Source: Sphingobacteriales bacterium (GTDB lineage: Bacteria > Bacteroidota > Bacteroidia > AKYH767-A > OLB10). From it: a DNA stretch of 61,497 nt. This document shows, piece after piece, positions 28,952 to 39,032 of the stretch (position 1 is the stretch's first letter; each line of letters begins with the position of its first letter). Below the pieces are notes generated by a model. The model was not told the DNA's origin. It saw nothing but the letters and a program-made list of their open reading frames with translations, and searched no databases. Location: positions 1 to 61,497 of the forward strand of contig JAJTFW010000002.1 of the NCBI GenBank assembly GCA_021299095.1, written 5' to 3'. The translations under genes were made by a program, and so were the position numbers.

Positions 28952-29434
28952 TTAAGAACTAGACAATGAAATATCCAAAATCTCGAATTTCATTACTCCA
29001 CCGGGAGTGGTGATATCAGCAACTTCACCCACTTTTTTCCCGAGGAGGCCTTTCCCGATGGGTGAGGAAACGGAGATTTTTCCGGCCTTGAGGTCAGCTT
29101 CGTTTTCCGCAACGAGTATGTAAGCCATTTCTGCCTTGTTGCCCAGGTTCCTGATTTTCACTTTACACAACACCGAGACCTTCGACGTATCCAGTTTTGA
29201 TTCGTCGATAAGTCGGGCCGAGGCAACAAGTTCCTCCATTTTCGAAATTTTAAGTTCGAGTAGCCCCTGTGCATCTTTTGCTGCATCGTATTCGGCATTT
29301 TCGGAAAGGTCACCCTTGTCGCGCGCCTCTGCGATCTGGCGAGATATACTCGGCCGCTCAACGTTTTTGAGATGAGCTAGTTCGTCCTGAAGTTTTCGAA
29401 GACCTTCTTCGGTTAGGTAAGTGATTTTTGACAT
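28952..29434 (-). CDS. greA: transcription elongation factor GreA
   Basis: The factor has 160 residues: an N-terminal coiled coil (about 1-75) with the tip motif RDKGDLSENAEYDAAK, then an FKBP-like domain with SPIGKGLLGKKVGEVADI. It rescues backtracked RNA polymerase through the secondary channel. The tip acidic residues (D and E in DLSENAE) are intact. It is the first gene of the greA-HIT pair. Confidence 0.96.
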   Translation of the reverse strand: MSKITYLTEEGLRKLQDELAHLKNVERPSISRQIAEARDKGDLSENAEYDAAKDAQGLLELKISKMEELVASARLIDESKLDTSKVSVLCKVKIRNLGNKAEMAYILVAENEADLKAGKISVSSPIGKGLLGKKVGEVADITTPGGVMKFEILDISLSSS

Positions 29435-29465
29435 GGAAAAAACAAGTTGAGCTGGGCCCGAATAT

Positions 29466-29498
29466 GAAAGACCCCTCCTTTTAAAGGAGAGGTCTTTC
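29466..29498 (-). terminator. terminator-like hairpin after the PorV-like gene
   Basis: A long stem pairs GAAAGACC(C)CTCCTTT with AAAGGAGAGGTCTTTC. It lies 17 nt past the stop of the PorV-like gene and before greA, separating the envelope operon from greA. The T-run on the minus strand is short (TTTCATATTC). Confidence 0.65.
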
Positions 29499-29515
29499 TC
29501 GGGTCAAGTGATGAA

Positions 29516-30583
29516 TCAGAGATTGAAACGTGCACCGATGGTGTGCGAACCATCAAAGGTGCGTGTGGCGCGGTAACCGTAGTCGATTGCAAAGGACTTC
29601 TCGGACTTTTTACCCAGAGGAACTTGCACAGTCATACCACCGCTCAAACCGATGAGTGATGAAATGGGGTCATCCACAATCGCATTCTTATCCTTCTTGT
29701 CGAAGGTATATGCGCCTCGCAACATGAACATCTGACGGAATCCGTATTCGAAACCAACCCCGAACTGATCGCGGATGAACGAATTGGAAGTGAACGACAA
29801 GGCAGGTGTAAGACGATGGTCAGTTGCGAGTGGGATATTGTAAGAAACTCCGATACAAACCAGTGACGGCATTTCAAACCGCTCCGCGCGCTGCTGCTGC
29901 AGTACGTTGATATCGGCAAGGGCGTTGTCGTTCCGGAAGGCAAGACCTTCACCATCGAACTTCATCGGAGTTCCGACGTTGCGCAGGGCAATGCCGAACT
30001 TCAAATCATCTTTGGCTTCATTGAAACCGGTGATGTATTGAATACCAGCATCAATGGTCAGACCTTGAGACTTAACATCGTTGATGGACTCAGATACCAT
30101 CCGTACGGTCAAGCCACCATAGATGCTATTGCTGAATTCCTTCGCATAACTAAATGCCACTGTCAGGAATTGTGGGCTAAATGTACCCAGGCCTCCATCG
30201 GGCTGAGCCTCAGTCGTACGCTCGATATCACCGAAACGCATCGACATGACTGAAAGTCCGAGTGAGCCAGACTCGCCCACCTTTTGTGCAACACCAAAAC
30301 TGGAAATCTTGATGTCTGAACCCTTCAGCCAGTCGGTTTGAGCAAAGACCACTTCAGTGCCTTTGTTCATTCCTAAGCCGGCTACGTTCAGGTTCATGGC
30401 TTCAACGCCACGGACAAGTGCTATGTTACAACCACCCCATCCGGCAGTGCGAGCCCAAGGGTTGATCAGCAATTCACTTGCACCGGCCTGGCCTACGCGG
30501 TCTTCATTGCCGGCAGTAGCCTGAGGAGCAGTCAGGACGAGGAGTAGTCCGGCTGCCAGAATATGATTGAGTGCTTTTTTCAT
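29516..30583 (-). CDS. PorV/PorQ family outer membrane protein
   Basis: The protein has 355 residues with a signal peptide (MKKALNHILAAGLLLVL...ATAG) followed by GQAGASELLINPWARTAGWGG, the start pattern of the PorV/PorQ family, and a FadL-like beta-barrel ending in ...TIGARFNL. PorV is the shuttle subunit of the type IX secretion system that binds sorting domains of cargo. This copy is the last gene of a TonB receptor/1310-residue protein/PorV-like operon (33-nt gap upstream), so it may serve that protein specifically. It may be a paralogue rather than the housekeeping PorV. Confidence 0.8.
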   Translation of the reverse strand: MKKALNHILAAGLLLVLTAPQATAGNEDRVGQAGASELLINPWARTAGWGGCNIALVRGVEAMNLNVAGLGMNKGTEVVFAQTDWLKGSDIKISSFGVAQKVGESGSLGLSVMSMRFGDIERTTEAQPDGGLGTFSPQFLTVAFSYAKEFSNSIYGGLTVRMVSESINDVKSQGLTIDAGIQYITGFNEAKDDLKFGIALRNVGTPMKFDGEGLAFRNDNALADINVLQQQRAERFEMPSLVCIGVSYNIPLATDHRLTPALSFTSNSFIRDQFGVGFEYGFRQMFMLRGAYTFDKKDKNAIVDDPISSLIGLSGGMTVQVPLGKKSEKSFAIDYGYRATRTFDGSHTIGARFNL

Positions 30584-30616
30584 ACGCGTGCTGTATAGTT
30601 TTTTCCGGTGCATTTA

Positions 30617-33600
30617 TTAGAATGAATCAAGGTCAATCGGACGCATGACGCCAAACCACTTAACAACTTTTTCGCCCAAATCACCGCCATCTACGTGGAT
30701 GATATAGATGCCACTGGCAACGGTAATACCAGCCGTGTTTTTCAAATCCCAATCCTGGGTAGTAGCTGTGTTGAAATCCTGACCTTCGAATACGGCCTGT
30801 CCGCCACTCACATCGCTGGGCACATCACGCTTGTACTGACGAACAAGCGTTCCATTCACCGTATAGATTGAAATAGTGCAGCGGGAGGGCAAGTTTGTAA
30901 TCCGTACCCGGTTGTCAAGCTGATCTTTCCGTGTCTTCTCATAGGTTGAATATGCGTAATACGGATTTGGAACAACACGAATCAAATCAAGGGCAGCCTC
31001 GGCAGCCGACTTGACTCCTGTTGAAGCCTGCATGCTTGTTGGAATCTCGAATTCGTACAAGGGGTTACCGGCGTTTACGGCTGTAGCTCCCGGGGTAACG
31101 AAGTTCTTGTAATCCTTGGTTACGCGCAGACGGATTTTAACGTCGCTCTCGAGGATAGAGTGCCCCTGGCCGAGAAGTGGTAGGCTGGTCCAGATACAAT
31201 CTTTGTACGTATTCCGCTTCGCTACCAGGTTGCCGGTTGACAGGAGTGAATCAATCCGCTTACCGTTGTCATAAATCGGAATGTCTGTTGCAAGGTTTCC
31301 GTTTTTGTTGAAGACATAGATGTAGTGGCCACCACCGAGTGACAAACGACCGTTGCTGTCAGTGCCAGTCGTACTCGTGGGGTTCCAAAGCATGTCGGTA
31401 CCGTTTTCACCTACAAGCGCAGAGTTTTCACCGAATGCGATGTTCAATCGCTCCCCGGTTTCAACATTGATGGCATAACCTGGGAACCAACCCATTCCTG
31501 TAGCGGAAACGAAATCGGCATCGGTTGGGTCGGTGCTAACAACACCGTCACCAGCTTGGCCATTCTTGTCTACAGAGGGTGATTTACGCTTGTCGAATTT
31601 CTTGGCTGCTCCGATGTTGGGCATTGTATCCTCGCCAATCTCAACCACAACCGAACGGGTCCACTTGCTCTTATCACTGGTGATTACCAGGTCAACGCTG
31701 GCAATAGAGGTAAACTTAATTACAGCGTCCAAAGGAGCGTTGTTCAACTTCGGAGCTCCGACGTAATTACGGGCAGCGAGTCGGAATGGAGCCCATGTAC
31801 CACCGAGGAGTGTTTCGTATACCGCATCAGGATCAACGGGTGTTGTTCCAACCGAATAGTCTGTTGATTCAGATCCAGCCAGAATCCAGTCCCTGGTTGT
31901 TGACCCATCAGCATCGGCAACACCAGTCAGCCAGTTCTTGCCCGGAATACTGAACTCCTGTGTCGCTTCAAGGAATCCATTACCCGGAGCTCCGTCTCCC
32001 GGCTCTCTACCATTCACCTTAGATATGTTGAATGCAATTTTATTCGCTTCAAGCAATTGCTCGTATGGAGTGTCAAGAGTAAACAAACTGCTGTCCACCA
32101 AGGTGCTGCTCGCATTGTCATACACAAAGTATCGCGAGTCATCAGTGATTCCGTTGAACTGAACCTTAAAACCTCCGCCCTGCAATTTGATCGGATCATA
32201 AACAGAGACATTAATCGGTCCTCGGCCTTTTTCATAAATCGGATTTACAGCACGATTGTCAGCACTGTTCAGGATTTCATTCACTGTCTCGTCTGTGAGA
32301 TCAAGCACATTACCACCGTTACCGGTTCCTTCAATCCTCTTAATCTTGAATCCATCACCGAACGATGCATTCAAAACCATTCCGCCATTGTTAACGACCG
32401 GCTTATGTGGAATACCGGAGTACACTTTCACGTTCTTACGACCTTGCAAATAGGGCTCAGGCTGTGAGTTGGTCGCATTGGGAGCCTGTGGATTGAACGT
32501 CCTAAAGTTGTTGCTGGCGTAAGAAATGACCAGGAAGTAATAAGGACGATAGTTTACGATCGGCTTCAGCGTGAAGAGATCCTGAGTGATGATGAAGTTG
32601 TGCGTTACACCCGCATTAACCTCATCGGTCTTCTGAACCGGGATGTATGAATTGAGGTTATTGTCGAAGGTGTAGTTGACAAGTTTAGTGACGCCATCTT
32701 CAAGATCGATCTGAGCAATCAATTTTGCTTTCGCAGGATCGTCGACATCGGAGACAGATACAATTTCATTGACAACCTGATACACTTTGTATCCCTGGAA
32801 TTTGTAGCTACGCTCGTCGACAGTAAGGGTGTCGAAAACGATTGTCGAGTCGTTGATCTGATCACCTACCACACCAGGAATGTTCTTGTCAAACTGAGAG
32901 TACAGTTCCACCTTGGGTGTCCGTGTATTCTCGAGGGTCAGAATAAGTTGCTTGTCAAGCTCGCGGATAGCAACCTCTGGCGCATCAGGACCGTCCAATA
33001 CTTTAAAGCAATTGTTGAACAGACGCTGGGCAAGGTCGTCGGCACGCTTTACAACCGCCACAGAAGCAAGCGGACCACCCGCTGCAGCACGTCCCCAAAC
33101 AACACCTGTAGTGATGTAATTTACAGCGCCAGGCTGCAGTGTGAAGATACCCGCTGATTGCAGAAAACGCATATCGGTAGGTTGAATGCTCGCAGTAACC
33201 ATGGTCCATGGAGTAGAGAACGAAGGATCCGTCGTTCCAGGAAACATGTAGTTACAAGGCGTAGTTGTAGCGCCGGTACCCGCTCCGCGACCGTTTCCAC
33301 CATATGTGATGGTTTGGCCATCGAGCCAGCTGCCGCTTAGGTATTCGTAGTAATCATCGGTTACTTGAGGGTTTCCGTTGGGAACACCGCTCGTATTTTC
33401 ATAGTACACGAAACGTGACATCGTAATCTGCTCGCCGGGTTCGTCAACGCGGCCGTCACGGTTATTGTCAATTCCATCGTTCAAATCAGCCAATGGTCCC
33501 TGGAAGAAGTCGATTCCGACAGCGGGGGGATTCAGTCCGTAAGCACCACCTCCGTCGTCATCCGGGTCACCGTTGTAGCAGTAGCCCAATCCCAGACCAA

Positions 33601-34549
33601 CGTCACAACCAACATAGTCATCGGCAGCGTTACCAAGATCCGGGTCACACCAAACACCAAAATACGTCGAATCGAGTTCGTTGCTGGAGCGGTTGATGAC
33701 CTGGTATTTGTAGAAGGTCATGAAGTTGATGTCGTTGGACGTGTTGAATGCGAAAGCCTGAGCACGCACTTCAAGTCCAATCGGATTGCTGTTGGTTTCT
33801 GTCTTGATACCACCTACATCATTGAATACCCACCAAATCGACTTGTCGCCGAACAGGTAGTCATTACAAACGGTTTCACCCGTTCCTGGATCCGTTGGAT
33901 AATCACCGTCCAGCTTGAAGTAGGGATAATCACCATCCTCGTGGTTGTAGACACCATCGTTGTTGGCATCAAAATAAGGGGCAAGGAAAGGCAATTCGCC
34001 GTTACCAACATTACCATTACCAGGCCAGCTCTGAATATTCGTAGATGCCTGACCGGTAGCCAGGAATTCTTCTACTTCATCACGGGTAACACCCCAAAAA
34101 CGATCGAATTCGTTGCAACGAGTGTCGTTGATGGTCATTGCGCCAGTTGATGGGTCTTTCGAAATCGGACCACCCCAAAAATCATTGGCACCTCCCTGGC
34201 GATAGGTTTGTGCCGCAACCAATAATTGGTTACTCTGGTCAAATCCACCGATCCAAAGAGCACCGGAGAAAATTGAGTTCTTATTGGAACCAATTGGCAC
34301 TTCATAGTAAGGGATTTGGCCTACCGGATCCCACCATAAGTCACCACCAACAAGGATACGCGCACGAACCTGATTTACGTCTAGGTCGATTTGCGCCTTG
34401 GTGGTAGGACATACTGCAGCCGACCTGGAAGCTTTCGGAGCCGGATTCGCATACCTGTTAGCGCCCACATTTTCTCTGGCAGATGCGCTCAGAGACAGGG
34501 CTGCCACGAGTACTCCACTGAGTACGGATTTATATCGAAGCATATTCAT
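30617..34549 (-). CDS. 1310-residue secreted protein with a T9SS-like C-terminal domain
   Basis: It has a signal peptide (about 1-24), then a long beta-rich region. Asp-rich, calcium-loop-like stretches occur at 193-217 (FDANNDGVYNHEDGD) and near 360 (DGIDNNRDGRVDEPGE). The C-terminal 110 residues have VVPNPYYAYS, ISIYTVNGTLVRQYKRD, a WDLKN step and GITVASGIYIIHV, the layout of a type A T9SS sorting (or FlgD Ig-like) domain, with an extra tail after the usual end. No catalytic domain was recognised. It is cotranscribed with the TonB receptor (23 nt upstream) and the PorV-like protein, which suggests surface display or release through T9SS. Function unknown. Confidence 0.75.
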   Translation of the reverse strand: MNMLRYKSVLSGVLVAALSLSASARENVGANRYANPAPKASRSAAVCPTTKAQIDLDVNQVRARILVGGDLWWDPVGQIPYYEVPIGSNKNSIFSGALWIGGFDQSNQLLVAAQTYRQGGANDFWGGPISKDPSTGAMTINDTRCNEFDRFWGVTRDEVEEFLATGQASTNIQSWPGNGNVGNGELPFLAPYFDANNDGVYNHEDGDYPYFKLDGDYPTDPGTGETVCNDYLFGDKSIWWVFNDVGGIKTETNSNPIGLEVRAQAFAFNTSNDINFMTFYKYQVINRSSNELDSTYFGVWCDPDLGNAADDYVGCDVGLGLGYCYNGDPDDDGGGAYGLNPPAVGIDFFQGPLADLNDGIDNNRDGRVDEPGEQITMSRFVYYENTSGVPNGNPQVTDDYYEYLSGSWLDGQTITYGGNGRGAGTGATTTPCNYMFPGTTDPSFSTPWTMVTASIQPTDMRFLQSAGIFTLQPGAVNYITTGVVWGRAAAGGPLASVAVVKRADDLAQRLFNNCFKVLDGPDAPEVAIRELDKQLILTLENTRTPKVELYSQFDKNIPGVVGDQINDSTIVFDTLTVDERSYKFQGYKVYQVVNEIVSVSDVDDPAKAKLIAQIDLEDGVTKLVNYTFDNNLNSYIPVQKTDEVNAGVTHNFIITQDLFTLKPIVNYRPYYFLVISYASNNFRTFNPQAPNATNSQPEPYLQGRKNVKVYSGIPHKPVVNNGGMVLNASFGDGFKIKRIEGTGNGGNVLDLTDETVNEILNSADNRAVNPIYEKGRGPINVSVYDPIKLQGGGFKVQFNGITDDSRYFVYDNASSTLVDSSLFTLDTPYEQLLEANKIAFNISKVNGREPGDGAPGNGFLEATQEFSIPGKNWLTGVADADGSTTRDWILAGSESTDYSVGTTPVDPDAVYETLLGGTWAPFRLAARNYVGAPKLNNAPLDAVIKFTSIASVDLVITSDKSKWTRSVVVEIGEDTMPNIGAAKKFDKRKSPSVDKNGQAGDGVVSTDPTDADFVSATGMGWFPGYAINVETGERLNIAFGENSALVGENGTDMLWNPTSTTGTDSNGRLSLGGGHYIYVFNKNGNLATDIPIYDNGKRIDSLLSTGNLVAKRNTYKDCIWTSLPLLGQGHSILESDVKIRLRVTKDYKNFVTPGATAVNAGNPLYEFEIPTSMQASTGVKSAAEAALDLIRVVPNPYYAYSTYEKTRKDQLDNRVRITNLPSRCTISIYTVNGTLVRQYKRDVPSDVSGGQAVFEGQDFNTATTQDWDLKNTAGITVASGIYIIHVDGGDLGEKVVKWFGVMRPIDLDSF

Positions 34550-34572
34550 AGCGTGTTGACGTGGTTAGTGGA

Positions 34573-37500
34573 TTAAAAGTCAAAGCGGACTCCCACACGC
34601 GTACGGCGGGGAAGGCTGTAGTTATCGGGATTTTGAATCCGGATGTTATACTGGTCGATAAATGCCTGAGGAGAGGCCTGCTGATTGGCAAGCTGCTGTC
34701 CTTCCGCAGAGGCGATAAAGCCATCATCCGTTGGGTTACCCGTTGCACGATAAACACCGGTGATGTTCTGTGTATTGAGCAGGTTCTGTACCCACAGATA
34801 TACGTTAAACGTAGCGGTCTTTTTCTCGTTGATCTTAATGTTGATGTCTTTTTCGATACGTGCATCGATGCGGAACTGCCAGGGTGTGCGGGCTCCGTTG
34901 ACCAGACCTTCAACACGACGCTGGCCGTTGTCCTGCCAGCCAATGGCTGCACCTTCGCGGGTTGCAATCAACTGACGGGTATAAGGAGTTCCGGAATTGG
35001 TTCGGAATACAAGGTTGGCACCTGTGTTTTGCAGGATTGGCTTACCCCAAAGCATTGGACCATTGTATGCACTGCCTTCGCCATAACGGTAATCGAGCGA
35101 TACAGTAAATGAATGGCGGGTGTCAAAATCCAGTGGCACCATGAAACGCAGATTAGGCTGCTCGGTGTCGGTCAACTCGAGGTTTGATGTTGCACCTGAA
35201 CCTGTACCATCGGCGAACTGCAAGGTGTAGTTTGCCAACATACGCACATTGCCTGTACGACGAAGGTCATAGATCAAGGAGAATCCTTTAACCGTTCCAA
35301 AGTCGATGTTGGCATACGATGTATAGGAGAACGGATAAGCGAAGTTCACACGCGTAACCTGAATCATGTTCTTCATTTCACGGTAGAATGCCGAAATGGT
35401 GAAGGCAGATGTCTTTGAAACAACTTGCTTGAAACCAACTTCGTAATCGGTGGTGCGCTCAGGTAAAAGGCCTGCATTGTTCAGTGTTCCGTCAGGATTC
35501 CGCACCAAGGAGAAATACTCGGACGGATCGTTCCGCAGGTTGGAAGATGGACGCTGAGTCAGTACATCATAGTGTGCGAAGAACTGAGCTTGGTCGGTGA
35601 TTGAGAAACTGAATGCCACACGGGGCATGATGCTGATCTGGGGCTCATAATCCTTGAATACGGCATCAATGTTCCAATCTTCTTCTGCCAGGGTTCCTGC
35701 ACCCGGCGTCTTGGCAGGAACAATGGTTCCGGTAGTTGACTGCTGAGCGATCAGGTCGGGGTTGGTAACAATCTGACCGTTCACATCATACCATACATCA
35801 CGGTCACGGTATCCGACAACAGAAGTCAAGTCGTTCTCATCCGCCAGGTATGGGACAAAATCGTCCTCAATGTTGCCTGGCTTGTTGGGAATGGCAACCG
35901 GATAGTTTCCAACGTTGTAGGCATCCAAAAGCAGGTAACGATCGCGCAATTGCTTTTGATTCGCGTCGAAACGGTCAACACGGACACCGACGTTGAAATT
36001 CAGGTTGTCGATGGCGAAATTATCCTGAATGTACGCTGACATGTATGTAGGACGGAAGGCATCGATTTCACGGGTGAAAACACCATTCTCCTTCTTGGTG
36101 AAGAAGTCCTTGAAGGTGGCTTTGTTGTTGCTAAGTTGACCGGTGTAATCGTAACCATAGTATCCTACCAAATTGTTAACGATCAGCTCATCAGGAGTGA
36201 ACATACCGATATCCAACTGTGAAGGATCTAGCGCATCGAAATCAACATATTCGTTGTTTGCAATTCCAAGGCTTGAACGGAGGTTTTCGTAAAAGCCATT
36301 GATGATGGTACCATCGGCATCCGTTTGGGGGACATAACCCGTAGCGTAATCGTTGGTCACCGTTAAATCCACAAAGTTGGTGTCGGAGCTGATCAGGTTG
36401 CTTTGGTCAACTAGCAGCAGCTTGTTCAGGTCGTTTGCGTACTGACGACCAAGCGTCCACAGACTACGCGGAGCCAAACCATAAGAACGGTCTACACGCT
36501 GCTCGAACTCGAAGCCGACCTGGATGGCATGCTTCTTAATATCAGCATTACCGCTCAGGGTTACGCGGTACTGTTCCGCATTCAAGTCCTGGAATGTATT
36601 ACGGCCGTTACCGATTGATTCCCAAATCGCCATTACGCTTTGAGTTCCATCTCCGTTCCTTAATCCACCCGGGCCACGGATGACGTTTATATTGCTGAAT
36701 GTGTTGCTTCCAGTTGCGGCCTGGTAAAAGTTGTACGCAGTTGAAGTGTAAGCCTCACTCAAGGGGTTCAATCCTCCGGCCTCGTACGTAAAGTTATCCT
36801 GGTAGAAAGGTGATAGAATCAGGAAGTCGTTCTCAATTGCTGTCGGGAAGAACGTCTTAACACGATTGTTCTTGAATTTTCCCAGGAATCCATAATTCCA
36901 GTAATTGTCCTGATGAACAGGATCCTGGTTACGCGACGTGCTCTTGTTGTATTCGGCCTGCAGTGTGAAATACACGTTGCGGAATGCAGAGGCTGACTCA
37001 CCCTCGGTTGACTTGTAGGTAGAGGCGATTCGCTGGGTAAATCGTCCGAAGATGCGGTAATCCGTGTCAATGATTTCGGGGTTCTCCTCGAAATTGTACA
37101 TCGAGCGGTTAATGGCGAAAGAAGTTCTGTTGTTACGGTTGTACGTTCCACCCAAGGTGAAATTGGTGTTTTCGAGGGGTTGGAAATCGACTTTACCGGT
37201 GAAACGCAGCGCCTGCTGCGCTACATTATTCTTGTTGGCAACCTTTTCAAAATTGTCCGAAGTGTAAAAAGCAGCGTTATTATCGAAACCGAATCCACCG
37301 GAAGTTTGGAAGGGGCGCACAGGGTTTTGGGAAAGCTCCTGGTAGTACTCGTCTTTCAACTTGTACATGCCAATAGCGGAGGGATCGGGATCCTTGTCAC
37401 TTTGAAACTCACCACTGATAAAGAATCCTAGAACTGGACGAGTGGCGCCATTGGCCATCTGGCGCTTCAGGATTGGTCTCGACAAGTTACCGGAAACCAA

Positions 37501-38247
37501 GTTATAACCGAAATTGTCCAGCACTTCGCTGGTAACTACCTCAAGTCCGCCTGAAAATTCCTTCGAGGGACCACGGGTTGTGATGCTGATGATACCACCG
37601 GTTGCATCACCGTACTGCGCTGGCGTACCACCTACAATGGTAGTAACCTGTTCTACGCCGGCCTGGGGCAGTGCTGAACTTCCACGGATTCGGATACCGT
37701 CCACGTAGTAATCGGTAGCATTGTCGCGTGAACCGCGCACGTTGAGTGCATCGCCATCATCTTTCTGGAAGACACCAGCAGCTTGAGAGGCAACTGAACG
37801 AACGTCCCTGGTTGGGGCAGCCTGGATTTCCTCGCGGGTCAGGGTGGCACCTACTGTTGTGTTACCTTTATCAATCAGAGGAACCTTGTAAGATTCCACA
37901 ACCACCTCCTTGGTTTCAATGGCTTTTGAGGCCATGTTGATATCCCAGAAAGTGATTTTGTCGTTTGCTACAACAACGCCGGTGATGACATAATCCGTGT
38001 AACCGACATAACTCACCTTCACCGTGTAACTACCCGGTTGCAGGGGCTTGATGGTGTATTCTCCATTGAAATCAGACTGTGAACCTCCGACCTGGGTGCC
38101 GTTCATCTCCGCAACTACAGAGGCGAATGGCAAGGGCTCCTTGGTGGTTTTGTCCATGATCTTTCCGCGAATCGCACCGGTCTGTGCGAATGCTCCAGTC
38201 ACGGCCATGATCACAATCAGCAGTGTGGTGTAGGCATTCCTTATCAT
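34573..38247 (-). CDS. large TonB-dependent receptor with carboxypeptidase-like N-terminal domain
   Basis: The receptor has 1224 residues: a signal peptide ending ...GAFAQ, a carboxypeptidase-regulatory-like domain (about 25-110; GKIMDKTTKEPLPFASV), a plug (about 115-225; ALNVRGSRDNATDYYVDGI) and an outer membrane barrel ending in F (VGVRFDF). It is longer than SusC-type receptors and has no SusD partner; instead the 1310-residue protein and a PorV-like barrel follow. The ligand is unknown. A promoter lies at 38315-38346. Confidence 0.88.
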   Translation of the reverse strand: MIRNAYTTLLIVIMAVTGAFAQTGAIRGKIMDKTTKEPLPFASVVAEMNGTQVGGSQSDFNGEYTIKPLQPGSYTVKVSYVGYTDYVITGVVVANDKITFWDINMASKAIETKEVVVESYKVPLIDKGNTTVGATLTREEIQAAPTRDVRSVASQAAGVFQKDDGDALNVRGSRDNATDYYVDGIRIRGSSALPQAGVEQVTTIVGGTPAQYGDATGGIISITTRGPSKEFSGGLEVVTSEVLDNFGYNLVSGNLSRPILKRQMANGATRPVLGFFISGEFQSDKDPDPSAIGMYKLKDEYYQELSQNPVRPFQTSGGFGFDNNAAFYTSDNFEKVANKNNVAQQALRFTGKVDFQPLENTNFTLGGTYNRNNRTSFAINRSMYNFEENPEIIDTDYRIFGRFTQRIASTYKSTEGESASAFRNVYFTLQAEYNKSTSRNQDPVHQDNYWNYGFLGKFKNNRVKTFFPTAIENDFLILSPFYQDNFTYEAGGLNPLSEAYTSTAYNFYQAATGSNTFSNINVIRGPGGLRNGDGTQSVMAIWESIGNGRNTFQDLNAEQYRVTLSGNADIKKHAIQVGFEFEQRVDRSYGLAPRSLWTLGRQYANDLNKLLLVDQSNLISSDTNFVDLTVTNDYATGYVPQTDADGTIINGFYENLRSSLGIANNEYVDFDALDPSQLDIGMFTPDELIVNNLVGYYGYDYTGQLSNNKATFKDFFTKKENGVFTREIDAFRPTYMSAYIQDNFAIDNLNFNVGVRVDRFDANQKQLRDRYLLLDAYNVGNYPVAIPNKPGNIEDDFVPYLADENDLTSVVGYRDRDVWYDVNGQIVTNPDLIAQQSTTGTIVPAKTPGAGTLAEEDWNIDAVFKDYEPQISIMPRVAFSFSITDQAQFFAHYDVLTQRPSSNLRNDPSEYFSLVRNPDGTLNNAGLLPERTTDYEVGFKQVVSKTSAFTISAFYREMKNMIQVTRVNFAYPFSYTSYANIDFGTVKGFSLIYDLRRTGNVRMLANYTLQFADGTGSGATSNLELTDTEQPNLRFMVPLDFDTRHSFTVSLDYRYGEGSAYNGPMLWGKPILQNTGANLVFRTNSGTPYTRQLIATREGAAIGWQDNGQRRVEGLVNGARTPWQFRIDARIEKDINIKINEKKTATFNVYLWVQNLLNTQNITGVYRATGNPTDDGFIASAEGQQLANQQASPQAFIDQYNIRIQNPDNYSLPRRTRVGVRFDF

Positions 38248-38314
38248 AGAGTTTGGTTTGTGTCGGTGTAAAAGAGTGAAATGAGGTTAATGTTCGGTTA
38301 ATTTTCAGAAGGGC

Positions 38315-38346
38315 TAAAAATAGAAACAAATGATTTGAATTTCAAA
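38315..38346 (-). promoter_or_regulatory. promoter of the TonB receptor/large protein/PorV operon
   Basis: On the minus strand -33 TTTG (38346-38343) and -7 TATTTTTA (38322-38315) are spaced by exactly 20 bp, about 67 nt before the ATG. The last -7 base deviates from the consensus G. Confidence 0.4.
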
Positions 38347-38390
38347 AAGCACTGATTATTGACAGCGAGTTATTAACAGCCTGTGCTGTT

Positions 38391-38828
38391 TTAATTGTAT
38401 TTCCTGCTCATTAACTCATTGATTAAGAAAGCCTTCTTTAAATCTATTGTCCCGTTGCTAACTTCTTCACCAATCAGAGCCGCCCTGGAAGGTTCCACAG
38501 TTCCCGCAACTGAATTGTTTTCTACAGGGTCACTTATTATCCCCGCATCTAACGGCTTCGACTCTGCTAATTCATACGCGTAAGCGTCTGGCAACTCTTG
38601 ATTCGGCCGTATGAAAGAACCCGATTTTTTTTGTGTGGTTTTAATTAACGTAGGCCGAGGAGCTGGCCGTTTCAATGATCTGGAAACAGCAGTAGGTGCG
38701 GGGACATCGACTGGGCGCATATCAGATGAAGGTATCGGCGACTTGATCGGTGATTGCTGTTTATGAAGCAATTTCGAGAGCAGCCAGGCCAATCCGACGA
38801 TGATGTAAACGAGGGTCTTGAACTCCAT
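38391..38828 (-). CDS. hypothetical protein with N-terminal membrane anchor
   Basis: The protein has 145 residues with one N-terminal transmembrane helix (about 4-20) followed by a Pro/Ser/Lys-rich disordered region and an amphipathic C-terminal segment ending LKKAFLINELMSRKYN. No family recognised. It is divergent from smc. A TACATTTA box (38841-38834) ends 5 nt before its ATG. Confidence 0.6.
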   Translation of the reverse strand: MEFKTLVYIIVGLAWLLSKLLHKQQSPIKSPIPSSDMRPVDVPAPTAVSRSLKRPAPRPTLIKTTQKKSGSFIRPNQELPDAYAYELAESKPLDAGIISDPVENNSVAGTVEPSRAALIGEEVSNGTIDLKKAFLINELMSRKYN

Positions 38829-38939
38829 GCGGATAAATGTATCGGGTTTTCCACAATTTGAGTAGAAATGTTAAAAACTCTGACCGCACAAAGCAATCGG
38901 TTTTTGCAGCGTATTCCGCCTTGCTTTGTTAACTTGCGT

Positions 38940-38999
38940 GCCCCAAAGCGCCACCTAAAATCAGGCCGGTGTACATTCGATTTGCTCGTCCCTTGGGGC
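38940..38999 (+). promoter_or_regulatory. upstream region of smc
   Basis: The 204-nt gap before smc holds a TACATTCG octamer (38972-38979), a plausible -7 box 53 nt before the ATG. A 7-bp inverted repeat (GCCCCAA at 38940-38946 and TTGGGGC at 38993-38999) flanks it. No -33 match was found. Confidence 0.3.
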
Positions 39000-39032
39000 G
39001 GGCTTTCTTGTCTTAATTAACAGTGAAATGCA

